A stretch of DNA of 64,000 nt from CANLBN01 sp965230205 (lineage in GTDB: Bacteria; Pseudomonadota; Gammaproteobacteria; Pseudomonadales; Cellvibrionaceae). Position numbers and translations under genes: made by a program. Below, in pieces: positions 54,236 to 63,616 of the stretch. The notes beneath the pieces were generated by a model that worked only from the letters and a program-made list of their open reading frames with translations, was not told where the DNA came from and did no database searches. The stretch is taken from assembly GCA_965230205.1 (NCBI GenBank), contig OZ245996.1, positions 3,100,001-3,164,000 of the forward strand. The letters are read 5' to 3'. Every line of letters starts with the position of its first letter. Positions within the stretch are counted from its first letter, which is position 1.

Positions 54236-54907
54236 ATGACTATTTCACTGGCATTTGATGTTTACGGTACTTTAATTGACACTCACGGTGTTGTAACTCA
54301 ATTAAAAAAAGTACTCCACTCTAGTATCAGTGCTCGTGATTTTTCACAAACTTGGAGAGACAAACAATTAGAGTACTCATTTCGTCGAGGCCTAATGAGA
54401 AAGTATGAGCGTTTTTCCATCTGTACTCGTGATGCATTGAATTTTACCTGTCTCCATTACGATATTACGCTGACCGATAATGATAAACAGCTGTTGCTTG
54501 ATAGTTATTCGTCTTTGCCTGCTTTTACTGATGTTATTGATGGCCTGACCAGCTTAAAAGCAAAAGGCTTCCATTTGTATGCATTCTCCAATGGAGCCGC
54601 AGATGCTGTTGAATCCTTGCTGGAGAAAGCTAATATTCGAGATTTTTTTATTGATATTGTGAGTGTTGATGACTTACAGACGTTTAAGCCTAACCCTGAT
54701 GTTTATCAGTACTTTTTAGAGAGGTCTAATTCACCGGCAGAGGACGCTTGGCTTATTTCTAGTAACCCTTTCGACGTTATTGGTGCATTATCCGCTGGTT
54801 TAAAGGCGGCTTGGGTGAAACGTTCTGAAGGTGCGGTATTTGATCCTTGGGGTATAGAGCCCACAATGACGATTACTAAGGTTTCAAATTTAACCCAAAG
54901 CTTATAA
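54236..54907 (+). CDS. HAD-superfamily hydrolase, haloacid dehalogenase type II
   Basis: A 223-residue HAD enzyme of the L-2-haloacid dehalogenase subgroup. Motif I is LAFDVYGTLIDTHG with the nucleophile Asp8; motif II is LYAFSNGAADAVESLL; motif III is FKPNPDVYQYFLE; and the last motif is AWLISSNPFDVIGALSAGL. The helical cap between residues 15 and 95 is typical. These enzymes remove halide from short 2-haloacids, but many family members act on other small substrates, so dehalogenase activity is only likely. Upstream ATTTTTGGAG site supports the start. Confidence 0.85.
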   Translation: MTISLAFDVYGTLIDTHGVVTQLKKVLHSSISARDFSQTWRDKQLEYSFRRGLMRKYERFSICTRDALNFTCLHYDITLTDNDKQLLLDSYSSLPAFTDVIDGLTSLKAKGFHLYAFSNGAADAVESLLEKANIRDFFIDIVSVDDLQTFKPNPDVYQYFLERSNSPAEDAWLISSNPFDVIGALSAGLKAAWVKRSEGAVFDPWGIEPTMTITKVSNLTQSL

Positions 54908-54962
54908 ATTAACATTCCGCTAGTAGTAGAAACTTCCCTACTCATTTATGGCGCCACAATAT

Positions 54963-54985
54963 AAAAACCCCCGTAGATAACGGGG
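54963..54985 (-). terminator. Rho-independent terminator reading leftward
   Basis: CCCCGT and ACGGGG (54969-54985) form a 6-bp GC stem with a 5-base loop. On the minus strand it runs into a run of T (54963-54967). It is the likely end of the leftward nucleotidase transcript, although the MITE-like element now lies between that gene and this terminator. Confidence 0.7.
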
Positions 54986-55026
54986 ACTTATTGGTAATAT
55001 AGCAAAGCATGATTTTAATTACTTTG

Positions 55027-55319
55027 CTAGGGCCTGTTCACACTAATTGAATGACCACTGCTGGAGGCTATTTTTTCGTCCAACAAGGCAGAAAGAGCGT
55101 GGTGTAGTTATTCTACATGAGCGATTGACCTCGGTGCCGCTCGACGGTATAACACCGTTGGGCGAAAAAATAATCCCAGCCCTTTGGGTTGCGTCTAAAA
55201 TAACGTCACTCCGCGTTGCTCGTCGTTTATTTGGAATAACCAAACGTCTCTCCTCGCGCCTTGATTGACGCTATTTTAGGCGCAACAGTGGCCATTCAAT
55301 TAGTGTAAACAGGCCCTAG
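55027..55319. mobile_element. MITE-like element with 34-bp terminal inverted repeats
   Basis: The ends at 55027-55060 and 55286-55319 are inverted copies differing at two positions (CTAGGGCCTGTTCACACTAA... against ...TTAGTGTAAACAGGCCCTAG). The outermost CTAG is palindromic and could be a target duplication. Inside, 55188-55207 and 55267-55286 form a second inverted pair matching at 18 of 20 positions, so the right third can fold as a long stem. There is no transposase or coding frame. This is the structure of a non-autonomous miniature transposable element. Confidence 0.8.
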
Positions 55320-55339
55320 TATAAAAAATGCCCAGCTAA

Positions 55340-57403
55340 TTATGGGATGATAGTATCTGTTGCAACTTCGTTTAAGTTTTGGATACGAGTATCATCCACT
55401 GCTTCTACATCAGCATCAGTAAAGGCTGGTAATGCATTAGTAGTATCAACTGCATCGACGGGGAAATTGTTAAACAAGTACTCTGATAAAGCATCTTGTT
55501 CGGTGCCGTTATCTGCAAATGTTACCACTCCTCCTTGAACACCTTCTTCTTCCAAGTCAATAACATTGGCAGCAATATCTGCTGGGAAAGGGTAGCTATC
55601 GCCACCACCGGCTAAAAATCCAAGAGTGACGATACGGAAGGTTTGGATTGCCGCAGTAAGGTCAAGTACGCCGTCTCTTACAACCACAACTTCATTACCA
55701 CCTGCTTGGGCGCCGTTATCATCCTCAACAACAAGATTAATAACACGGCTGCCTGCTGTTGCGACAATCGGTGGTTCCACAGAAGTATCGACAGTTTGGG
55801 CTGTTGCTGTTGGATCAAAGCTAAAGCGCATTCCTGCTATTTGAGGGAAGCGTCCTGGTGTTACGCCATCTGCTGTTGCAGAAACACTGTGCTCGATAAT
55901 TTCTTTTAACTGAGCGCCAGTCACTGTTAATAAGGTCAGTGAATTATTGAAGCGTAGTGCTATCTCAAGGTCTAGTTGTGAGATTTCACCAGGGTTATTA
56001 ATCCCAGGTGTACCTGCAGGTGGGTTACAAACGACATCTGACTCACTAGTTGAACCTGGAGGTACAGTGCAAGCACCAATAGGTGCACGAATACCACCAC
56101 CATTTTTGATTGAAATGGCAACGCTGTTATCGGAAGCTTGTGCATAAGCCAAATTAGCATCGGCAGTTAAATTACCTAAATTGGTTTCTTCAGTTCGTAC
56201 AGAGCCTCTTTCACCATTAAGGTAAACGCTGGTTAAACCAAATACATTGCCGGCACGTGCTGTTAAGGCTTGTGTTAGAGCTTCAGAAATATTGTTGACT
56301 TCAGTGATGGAATCGCTGGTTGCAAGGCTATTTTCAGTTAGCCCCTGTTCATCAGTTGCATATGCTCCATTAGTATTTGTGTCTAATGAGCTTGTTAACA
56401 AAACACCATTTTCATCAAAGTCTACAACTAAACGGCCCAGGTAAGTGTAGTCACCGTCTGTGTTAACGACTAAAACAGGTTGGTTTGAAGCGCTAGTCAG
56501 TTGTAAAGGATAATCTCCTGCACTAGTGTCACCAATACGTAAGCGATCATTGCTATCAGCTAGTATCGTATTTGAGCCACCCGCAACGATAATGTCGACG
56601 TTATCTAACAGGGGTGCTAATTGTTGTTCAATCATGATTTGCTGCATATGGGCAAGTAGAATAATTTTATTAACGCCCGCGGTTGTTAATGCATCGACAC
56701 TAGGTTGAATTTCAGCTGCTATGGCAGCGATGTCCATGTCACTGGTCGGTGATACGACGACATCACCAGGTGAAGAAATCGTTTCTAGTATTGGTGTTGT
56801 TGCACCAACCACACCAATTTGTTCTCCCTCAATAGTAATGATCGTACTAGCAGCAATTTGGTTTGCCATATTGATATTGGCGTCGCCATCGGTACCAATC
56901 AGGCTTGAAAGATTGCTATCTGCTGCAAAATCTAAGTTAGCGGATAAGTAAGGGAATTGTGCACCTGTCCATGTACCGTCTTGAGCAATAAGGTCGAATA
57001 TATCATCAGTGCCCAAATCAAATTCATGGTTGCCAAAAGCCGACGCTTGTACGCCTAGAGCATTTAAATAAGCAATATGAGCGCGGCCATTGCCAGTTTC
57101 GCCTAAGACACCTGCTAAGGCGTCATCGCTAGCGACACTATATTCTGGTCCAGGAATCCAGTTGTCTCCTGAGCTTAATACTAGTGTATTGTTTGGGTAT
57201 TCATTTCTAAATGAATTTAAAATTGCAGAGAACCTAACGGCATTGTTAATGATATCTCGTCCACCATCTACATCCGCAAAGTGTAATAACTGCAGCCTAA
57301 AATTATTATCATCGTCATTATTATTGTTATCGCTACCACTACCACAAGATATAAGACTACAGCTTATTAATGCAATTAAGCCTGCTTTTATTGATTTTTT
57401 CAT
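55340..57403 (-). CDS. 5'-nucleotidase/metallophosphatase lipoprotein
   Basis: A 687-residue exported metallophosphatase of the UshA/5'-nucleotidase family. The signal ends in a lipobox (SLISCGSG, Cys20), followed by an Asn/Asp-rich linker. The N-terminal metal-binding domain has LQLLHFADVDGG, LVLSSGDNWIPGPEY, AFGNHEFDLGTDD, IILLAHMQ and IVAGGSNTIL. The first motif has Asp where the common family motif DxHG has His. The C-terminal substrate domain shows ISIKNGGGIRAPIG and ELSQLDLEIALRFNNSL-type sequence, and GGGDSYPF. Likely role: hydrolysis of nucleotides or other phosphoesters outside the inner membrane, for phosphate and nucleoside scavenging. Confidence 0.87.
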   Translation of the reverse strand: MKKSIKAGLIALISCSLISCGSGSDNNNNDDDNNFRLQLLHFADVDGGRDIINNAVRFSAILNSFRNEYPNNTLVLSSGDNWIPGPEYSVASDDALAGVLGETGNGRAHIAYLNALGVQASAFGNHEFDLGTDDIFDLIAQDGTWTGAQFPYLSANLDFAADSNLSSLIGTDGDANINMANQIAASTIITIEGEQIGVVGATTPILETISSPGDVVVSPTSDMDIAAIAAEIQPSVDALTTAGVNKIILLAHMQQIMIEQQLAPLLDNVDIIVAGGSNTILADSNDRLRIGDTSAGDYPLQLTSASNQPVLVVNTDGDYTYLGRLVVDFDENGVLLTSSLDTNTNGAYATDEQGLTENSLATSDSITEVNNISEALTQALTARAGNVFGLTSVYLNGERGSVRTEETNLGNLTADANLAYAQASDNSVAISIKNGGGIRAPIGACTVPPGSTSESDVVCNPPAGTPGINNPGEISQLDLEIALRFNNSLTLLTVTGAQLKEIIEHSVSATADGVTPGRFPQIAGMRFSFDPTATAQTVDTSVEPPIVATAGSRVINLVVEDDNGAQAGGNEVVVVRDGVLDLTAAIQTFRIVTLGFLAGGGDSYPFPADIAANVIDLEEEGVQGGVVTFADNGTEQDALSEYLFNNFPVDAVDTTNALPAFTDADVEAVDDTRIQNLNEVATDTIIP

Positions 57404-57644
57404 ACATTGCCTCTAAAAATTTTAATTTGAACATCAGTTCAATTACAACAAGGCAAAGAAGGTTAGATGGTTAAAGTGACTGATCAGTTAAGGAAATATG
57501 TCATTACGATGACAGAATTACGGGCATGAGGTAAATTTGTTAAGAATAAATAATAAATTATTTAGAATAAAAACCGCTATTTCTACAATGTTATTCAGTA
57601 GACTATTTTAGTTTTTAGTAGAGGGGATAATTGGTACATAAATT

Positions 57645-57681
57645 ACCGACCAAGGTCATTGCAACCAAGGTCGGTTTTTTT
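57645..57681. terminator. Terminator hairpin downstream of acnB
   Basis: ACCGACC (57645-57651) pairs with GGTCGGT (57669-57675), with a further GGT/ACC pair inside. The T-run is on the plus strand (57675-57681), although the gene it should end, acnB, reads leftward. It may still serve acnB, with A-run first and a weaker AATTTAT after the stem. Confidence 0.6.
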
Positions 57682-57699
57682 ATTAAGAAAAGCTAAGGT

Positions 57700-60495
57700 T
57701 TAGCCAACAATTCTAACAGCTTCTACTGGTGTACTGAGTTCTTCAGTAGGCGGTGCAAAGTCAGTCAGGTTGATGCCTACAACCGCTTGTTTGTATTCTT
57801 CGATACTAGGTATGCGTCCAAGAATCGTAGATAACACAACCATTGGAGTAGAAGCGAGTAGGGATTCACCTTTCTTCTCGTCAGAGTCTTCAACCACACG
57901 GCCCTGGAATAGGCGAGTTGATGTAGCCAATACGGTGTCACCTTTCTCCGCTTTTTCCTGATTACCCATACACAAGTTACATCCTGGACGTTCTAAGTAC
58001 ATGATGTTTTCATACTGGGTACGTGCTTTTTCTTTTGGATTTGCGTCGTCAAATTCGAAGCCGGCATATTTCTTAAGAATATCCCAGTCACCTTCTGCTT
58101 TTAGCTCGTCAACAATGTTATATGTTGGTGGCGCTATCACTAGTGGTGCATTGAATTCGATTTTACCGTTTTGCTCTTCTAGGTTTCTTAGCATTTGTGC
58201 AATGATTTGCATGTCGCCTTTGTGAACCATACAAGAACCGACAAAGCCTAGATCAACTTTCTTGGTGCCTTCGTAAAATGAAACAGGGCGAATGGTATCG
58301 TGCGTGTAACGCTTAGATACATCATCGTTGTTGACATCTGGGTCGGCAATCATTGGTTCGTCGATTTCATCTAGATCAACAACGACCTCGGCAAAGTACT
58401 TGGCATTTTCATCTGGGGCTAACGCAGGGGTTTCGCCAGATTTGATGCCGGCAATGCGTTTGTCCGCGAGGTTAATAAGGCCTTGAAGCATGCTGGCATC
58501 ATTGTCCATACCTTTGTCGATCATGATTTGGATACGGCTCTTCGCAAGCTCTAGTGAACCAATTAGCGTATCGTCTTGAGAAATACAGATAGAAGCTTTC
58601 GCTTTCATTTCCGCAGTCCAGTCAGTGAACGTAAATGCTTGGTCAGCGAGTAGGGTACCAATATGTACTTCAATGATGCGGCCTTGGAATACGTTGTCGC
58701 CAAACTGCTTGAGCATTTGTGCCTGGGTCGCGTGTACTACATCACGGAAGTCCATATGCTCTTTCATGTCACCTTTAAAGGTCACTTTTACTGACTCAGG
58801 GATTGGCATAGCTGCTTCACCTGTGGCCAACGCTAAGGCTACGGTTCCAGAGTCTGCACCAAAGGCAACGCCTTTGGACATACGGGTGTGCGAATCACCA
58901 CCAATAATAATGGCTGAATCGTCAACAGTGATGTCATTCAATACTTTGTGAATCACATCGGTCATTGAGTGGTAAACACCTTTAGGGTCGCGCGCAGTGA
59001 TTAGACCAAACTTATTCATAAACGCCATCAGTTTAGGAATGTTAGTTTGTGCTTTGCTATCCCATACAGAAGCGGTGTGACAGCCTGATTGGTAAGCACC
59101 ATCAACACTTGGGGAGATTACGGTCGCTGCCATTGACTCTAGCTCTTGCGAAGTCATTAAGCCAGTGGTGTCTTGTGAGCCTACAATATTCACTTTAACG
59201 CGAACGTCAGAGCCTGCGTGTAGAGGTGTATCGCTGGCAACGCCTACAGCGTTTTTGTTGAAGATTTTTTCAACAGCCGTTAGGCCTTGGCCTTCGTGAG
59301 AGATTTCTTTAGAAGGAGCAAATACTGGAGCGACTGGCACACCCAGTGTTTTAGAAGCAAATGTTTGTAGTTTCTTACCGAATACAATTGCGTAAGAACC
59401 ACCAGCCTTCATAAACTCAACTTTTTGTGGAGTAAACGCTGAAGAGACATCAACCAACTCTTGGTCGCCGTTGTATAGCTTTTTCTCTTTAGTGTTGATG
59501 GTTAATACGGTACCAGTGGCGACTGAGTAAGCTTCTTCCAGTACTGGGTCGCCACTATCGTCAAGAACCGCATTGCCGTCTGCATCAGTCTTTTTCACCC
59601 AGTTTTTAAGGTCTAGACCGATACCCCCGGTTACACCAACAGTGGTTAAGAAGATCGGTGAGATACCATTAGTACCTGCTACAACGGGTGCAAAGTTAAC
59701 AAAAGGCACATAAGGACTGGCTTGTTTACCTGCCCATAGCGCGACGTTGTTCACGCCAGACATACGAGAAGAACCGACGCCCATAGTGCCTTTTTCAGCG
59801 ATCAACATCACTTTGGCATCTGGGTGTTGTTTTTGTAGGTCTTGAATTTCTTGCTGTGCTTCTGGACTAATCATGCACTTGCCGTGTAGTTCACGGTCAG
59901 AACGTGAGTGCGCTTGGTTACCAGGAGAAAGCAGGTCGGTAGAAATATCACCTTCAGCAGCAATATAGGTAACGACTTTGATTTCTTCGTCGATATCGGG
60001 AAGTTGAGTAAAGAAGTCAGCTCGAGCGTAGCTTTCAAGGATATCTTTAGCGATAGCATTGCCTGCTTTGAATGCAGTTTCAAGGCGGTCAGTATCGGCT
60101 TCGTATAGGAATACTTGGGTCTTTAAGACTTCAGCCGCAGGTTTTGAGACTTCTGCATTATCACTTAAGGCTAGATCTAGCAGTACTTCAACAGAGGGGC
60201 CGCCTTTCATATGCGATAGTAATTCAAAAGCGAACGTTGGTGTGATTTCTTCAACTGTCGCTTCACCTAGAATAATTTCTTTTAGGAATTGTGCTTTGAC
60301 TCCGGCAGCACTGGTGGTGCCCGGTAGGGTGTTATAGATAAAGAAGTTGAGGGAATCTTTGCGGTGCTCATTACCGGTGTCTTTAATTTGAGCAATTATT
60401 TCTGTGAGCAGCTCGGCATTATCGATAGGTTTTGGATGTAAGCCTTCGTTTTTGCGGCTTTCAATTTCTGCCATGTATTTGGTATACAGACTCAT
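57700..60495 (-). CDS. acnB: Aconitate hydratase B, long Bacteroidota-like form
   Basis: AcnB isomerises citrate and isocitrate with a [4Fe-4S] centre and often also acts as 2-methylisocitrate dehydratase. The protein has 931 residues against about 865 in E. coli. Cluster cysteines lie in LGFVGSCMVHKGDM and GCNLCMGNQ. Other blocks are LSPGNQAHSRSDRELHGK, EKGTMGVGSSRMSG, VNIVGSQDTTGLMT and GGDSHTRMSKGVAFGADSGT. From memory these, and the insertion near residue 310 (WVKKTDADGN), match the form common in Bacteroidota rather than the enteric one. ATG 60495 is preceded by AGAGG; a GTG two codons upstream is less likely. A LysR gene diverges from it. Confidence 0.93.
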   Translation of the reverse strand: MSLYTKYMAEIESRKNEGLHPKPIDNAELLTEIIAQIKDTGNEHRKDSLNFFIYNTLPGTTSAAGVKAQFLKEIILGEATVEEITPTFAFELLSHMKGGPSVEVLLDLALSDNAEVSKPAAEVLKTQVFLYEADTDRLETAFKAGNAIAKDILESYARADFFTQLPDIDEEIKVVTYIAAEGDISTDLLSPGNQAHSRSDRELHGKCMISPEAQQEIQDLQKQHPDAKVMLIAEKGTMGVGSSRMSGVNNVALWAGKQASPYVPFVNFAPVVAGTNGISPIFLTTVGVTGGIGLDLKNWVKKTDADGNAVLDDSGDPVLEEAYSVATGTVLTINTKEKKLYNGDQELVDVSSAFTPQKVEFMKAGGSYAIVFGKKLQTFASKTLGVPVAPVFAPSKEISHEGQGLTAVEKIFNKNAVGVASDTPLHAGSDVRVKVNIVGSQDTTGLMTSQELESMAATVISPSVDGAYQSGCHTASVWDSKAQTNIPKLMAFMNKFGLITARDPKGVYHSMTDVIHKVLNDITVDDSAIIIGGDSHTRMSKGVAFGADSGTVALALATGEAAMPIPESVKVTFKGDMKEHMDFRDVVHATQAQMLKQFGDNVFQGRIIEVHIGTLLADQAFTFTDWTAEMKAKASICISQDDTLIGSLELAKSRIQIMIDKGMDNDASMLQGLINLADKRIAGIKSGETPALAPDENAKYFAEVVVDLDEIDEPMIADPDVNNDDVSKRYTHDTIRPVSFYEGTKKVDLGFVGSCMVHKGDMQIIAQMLRNLEEQNGKIEFNAPLVIAPPTYNIVDELKAEGDWDILKKYAGFEFDDANPKEKARTQYENIMYLERPGCNLCMGNQEKAEKGDTVLATSTRLFQGRVVEDSDEKKGESLLASTPMVVLSTILGRIPSIEEYKQAVVGINLTDFAPPTEELSTPVEAVRIVG

Positions 60496-60741
60496 ACACA
60501 CCTCTTGTTGGTAGCTATAAGCTAATAAATGTGGGGAGATACTATAGAACTCTACGGTGCTTAGGATAGTATCGCTTGAAAAAGAGTGGATATTTTACAT
60601 TAATTGAGGCCAACAGCTAATCATTATGCAGAATAACCATTATTTATCATACTTATAGTGTATTAATTTAGTAGTTATATAGGTTATAGTAGATGAGAAT
60701 GATTACCACTAGTGATTAGCTAGAGAACCATAGGCTTCGAT

Positions 60742-61686
60742 GTGAATATAGAGAATTTTGATTTAAACTTGTTAGTCTGTTTTGATGCGCTCATGAGGGA
60801 ACGTAATGTTTCGCGGGCAGCTGAGCAACTCAATATTAGTCAGCCAGCAATGAGTAATAGCCTTAAGCGCTTACGCAATCACTTTGCTGATCCTTTACTT
60901 GTGAGAACCGTTAGGGGAATGGAGCCAACAGAGAAAGCCTTGGCACTGGAGCCCTTGGTAAGGCAGTCGCTCACCATGGCAGAAGAGGCGCTGTCTCCTC
61001 ATGAGGCTTTTGAGCCAGCGGAGAGTAAGCGTATATTCCGGCTATTAGTCAGTGATTATGTCGAAGGGACATTAATTTCATCTCTCGTCGCCCATCTTCA
61101 AACCCACGCACCAGGCTTGTCTTTGGATATCCTGACCTTGAGTGACGGTAGCTTTCAGGATTTAGAGAAGGGTGCTATCGATTTAGCAATCAACAACTTT
61201 GATTCTGTACCACAATCCTTCTACAAGCGCTCAGTATGGCAGGATAGTTTTTCATGTCTGTTATCACCCGAACACCCCTTACTGACAGAAAATACGTTGG
61301 AAAACTATCTAGAAGCCTCCCATATCTGGGTAAGTAAAACAGGCATTGGTATAGGCACAGGAATGTCAAAAACGAGTAATCGCGGTTGGGTGGATGATGC
61401 ACTGGCTGAGTTAGGCCATGAACGTCAAATAAGTGTATTTACACGTCATTACCAAATTATGCCTTTATTGGTAAAGCAAACCAATTTAGTGGCTACCATC
61501 CCTACGCGAGCTGCATTGCTTTACAAGAATCATCCTGAATTAGCGATTGTTGAGCCCCCATTTTCAATTCCAGATATTGAAATTAATATGATTTGGAGCC
61601 CGATATTGCATCATAACAGTGCCCATAAATGGGTTAGGCACACTTTAATCGAATTGGCGAATGCTATGGTTGCTGAGCATTCCTAG
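60742..61686 (+). CDS. LysR-family transcriptional regulator, divergent from acnB
   Basis: A 314-residue LysR protein of the NodD/LeuO-like branch: MNIENFDLNLLVCFDALMRE, RNVSRAAEQLNISQPAMSNS and PLLVRTVRGMEPTEKA. Start is GTG 60742. It is transcribed away from acnB with 246 bases between the starts, so control of acnB is a reasonable inference. The stop is three bases from the end of the convergent hydrolase gene. Ligand unknown. Confidence 0.87.
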   Translation: MNIENFDLNLLVCFDALMRERNVSRAAEQLNISQPAMSNSLKRLRNHFADPLLVRTVRGMEPTEKALALEPLVRQSLTMAEEALSPHEAFEPAESKRIFRLLVSDYVEGTLISSLVAHLQTHAPGLSLDILTLSDGSFQDLEKGAIDLAINNFDSVPQSFYKRSVWQDSFSCLLSPEHPLLTENTLENYLEASHIWVSKTGIGIGTGMSKTSNRGWVDDALAELGHERQISVFTRHYQIMPLLVKQTNLVATIPTRAALLYKNHPELAIVEPPFSIPDIEINMIWSPILHHNSAHKWVRHTLIELANAMVAEHS

Positions 61687-61689
61687 AGC

Positions 61690-62550
61690 CTAATTCTCAA
61701 TTAGTCCCTGTAAATAAGTTAGGAGGGCATTACTTCCTCTAATACTATTATGTGTTTCTCCGGTTAATATTTCATGGCTAGCCATAACACCCGCTGTTTG
61801 TAGTAATGCAACATAATCGATGGTTAATTGAGAGTAAGTATTCGTATCTCCATCTCCAACGATAGCAAATACAGGAGTATTAGTACTGACCTCATTGACA
61901 TAATCATGAGGTGATAAACTTCTAGGCCAGTTGTTAAAGCCTCTCCGGTGAGTGCGCCATTCAGGTACATTGCATGGGCATGCGACTAAAACGGCTGTGT
62001 CAATTAAGTCCGGATAGAATGATGCTGTTAAAGCGGTTAATGCTGCCCCTCCTGAATAACCAACAACAATCATTTGTTCTGGCTGATAATGTGTTTTTAA
62101 AATACTGATACCTGCAGCTAAAGTATCAATAACCGCTTCAGTATAATTATCATAATCTCTGTCTGAATCAGGCCCACTAGACGGGTTTAAATTGCTGCCT
62201 AAATACCCAGGCCTTACTAATGAGACGACCATCGAGTCAGGGTTCACTAAATCTGGACGTATTTGACTAAAGTCATCACTTGGAAGGCCATGGCCTCGGT
62301 CTCCATGAATTAAAACCCAAAGATAACGTGGGTTTTCTATTGTTCTTGACGATATTAGTCGTAAACAGCCATTACTTGTATCTACTGACCTAACATTATC
62401 ATTCTCACAAGCCCTTGAAGCAGAGTCACTACCACCACCTCCGCCCCCGCAGCCTGTTAATAGAGCTAGCATTATGAATAAATACAGGTGTTGATTATTC
62501 GTCTTCACCCTTTGTATTGATCTCCATAAGTTTGAGAAAACTGACATCAT
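61690..62550 (-). CDS. Alpha/beta-hydrolase lipoprotein
   Basis: A 286-residue lipoprotein. After a basic start comes a hydrophobic stretch and lipobox ALLTGC (about Cys34), then six glycines. The mature part is an alpha/beta hydrolase: oxyanion region VLIHGDRGHG, nucleophile VVGYSGGAALTAL, acid near VFAIVGDGDTNT and His in ILTGETHNSIRG. This triad is complete. It resembles small esterase or dienelactone-hydrolase-like enzymes; the substrate is unknown. An AAGGA site lies six bases before the start. Confidence 0.82.
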   Translation of the reverse strand: MMSVFSNLWRSIQRVKTNNQHLYLFIMLALLTGCGGGGGGSDSASRACENDNVRSVDTSNGCLRLISSRTIENPRYLWVLIHGDRGHGLPSDDFSQIRPDLVNPDSMVVSLVRPGYLGSNLNPSSGPDSDRDYDNYTEAVIDTLAAGISILKTHYQPEQMIVVGYSGGAALTALTASFYPDLIDTAVLVACPCNVPEWRTHRRGFNNWPRSLSPHDYVNEVSTNTPVFAIVGDGDTNTYSQLTIDYVALLQTAGVMASHEILTGETHNSIRGSNALLTYLQGLIEN

Positions 62551-62696
62551 CCATATTCCTTGTTTTGTAGATTATGCTTTTTGATAGGTCGCTATGAGGT
62601 TAAGCGCGTACTTTATAGCTTATATTCAGATGAAGTTAACATATATGACAGGAGAGTTTAATATGATAAAAATCTCATACGATACAAGTCTTTGTA

Positions 62697-63272
62697 TTAG
62701 ATATTATTTAAGCGCTTGGTAATGACATGGGTAAGATTATCGATTTCTAACTTTGAAAGAAACCTCAATTGCTCTAAAGAAATATTATGTAGGTGTAGAG
62801 CGGGCATTTTATGATCAAATTCTCTTAGGTCGCCTTTAACAACAACAGGCAACAGGGGAGAGGAGCGGCGTTGGTTAATCACTTGTAAACCTACATGAAG
62901 GGGAACATCTCGAAATGGGGTCGACTTAGTTTTTATAGGGATTCTCAAGAGCATCTGATTTTCAGAAGACGACATATTTGGCACGATATAGAGCCCAGTG
63001 GGTTTAACGGCTAATTCTGAAATGCTTTGAAAGGTATCATGATAAGAATATGGATCTGGTAAAATGACTAAGCGACCATTCTCATCTCTAGGGAAAAATA
63101 TGGTGTAATTGGAGTAAAGTTGGCTAACGGTACCTGAATAAATACACAAATTATTTTCAAAGTGCATGATAAATTCACGGGCCACATTTCTCTTCTCGAA
63201 TTCACGAAAATCCCATGTTAGATCTGCATTGCCTGTTTTAGGTAGCGGAGTACCATCATTACTTTCTAGCAT
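62697..63272 (-). CDS. Hypothetical protein, no family recognised
   Basis: A 191-residue, mixed alpha/beta, soluble-looking protein without signal peptide or membrane helix. It reads in part like a beta-rich regulatory domain (GRLVILPDPYSYHDTF, LLRIPIKTKSTPFRDVPLHV) ending in a helix (EQLRFLSKLEIDNLTHVITK). I do not recognise the family. The ATG at 63272 has no ribosome site. The frame stays open upstream to a TAG at 63393-63395 through the palindromic element but holds no ATG, GTG or TTG there, so either the gene starts weakly at 63272 or its 5' end has been altered by the element. Confidence 0.5.
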   Translation of the reverse strand: MLESNDGTPLPKTGNADLTWDFREFEKRNVAREFIMHFENNLCIYSGTVSQLYSNYTIFFPRDENGRLVILPDPYSYHDTFQSISELAVKPTGLYIVPNMSSSENQMLLRIPIKTKSTPFRDVPLHVGLQVINQRRSSPLLPVVVKGDLREFDHKMPALHLHNISLEQLRFLSKLEIDNLTHVITKRLNNI

Positions 63273-63616
63273 AATTAGTCGAGCCTGAAAAATGCGAGAG
63301 TCAAAAATACCAGCAAATTCACATAGTTGCGCCAGTATTTTTAACTCGATGCTCTGAAAAAGTCCATGGACGACTTTTTCAGAGCTAACTAACTAGTCAA
63401 ATGACCATCTTATATACTCATATTCCATAGATCTGTTTCACAGATATACAAAATATTCATTAGACCTGAATTGGATTAGCGTAGGATGTTAATTTGAGAT
63501 TAGCAGATCTTAATGAGTATTCCATTAGGAGACCTAATTGAAATATTTTATAATGCAGCCAATAGATAGGTTTCAACTCCGTTAATCCAAACAACCAAGA
63601 AAGGTAATTAAGTAAA
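63273..63616. other. Gap holding a two-hairpin palindromic element
   Basis: Two adjacent hairpins: 63298-63347 (GAGTCAAAAATACC against AGTATTTTTAACTC, 12 of 14 paired) and 63351-63385 (perfect 14-bp stem GCTCTGAAAAAGTC/GACTTTTTCAGAGC with loop CATGGAC). Further right, 63414-63435 and 63504-63520 share inverted pieces (ATACTCAT and AGATCTG). The remaining bases to 63616 hold the promoter region of the DUF1289 gene. Confidence 0.6.
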
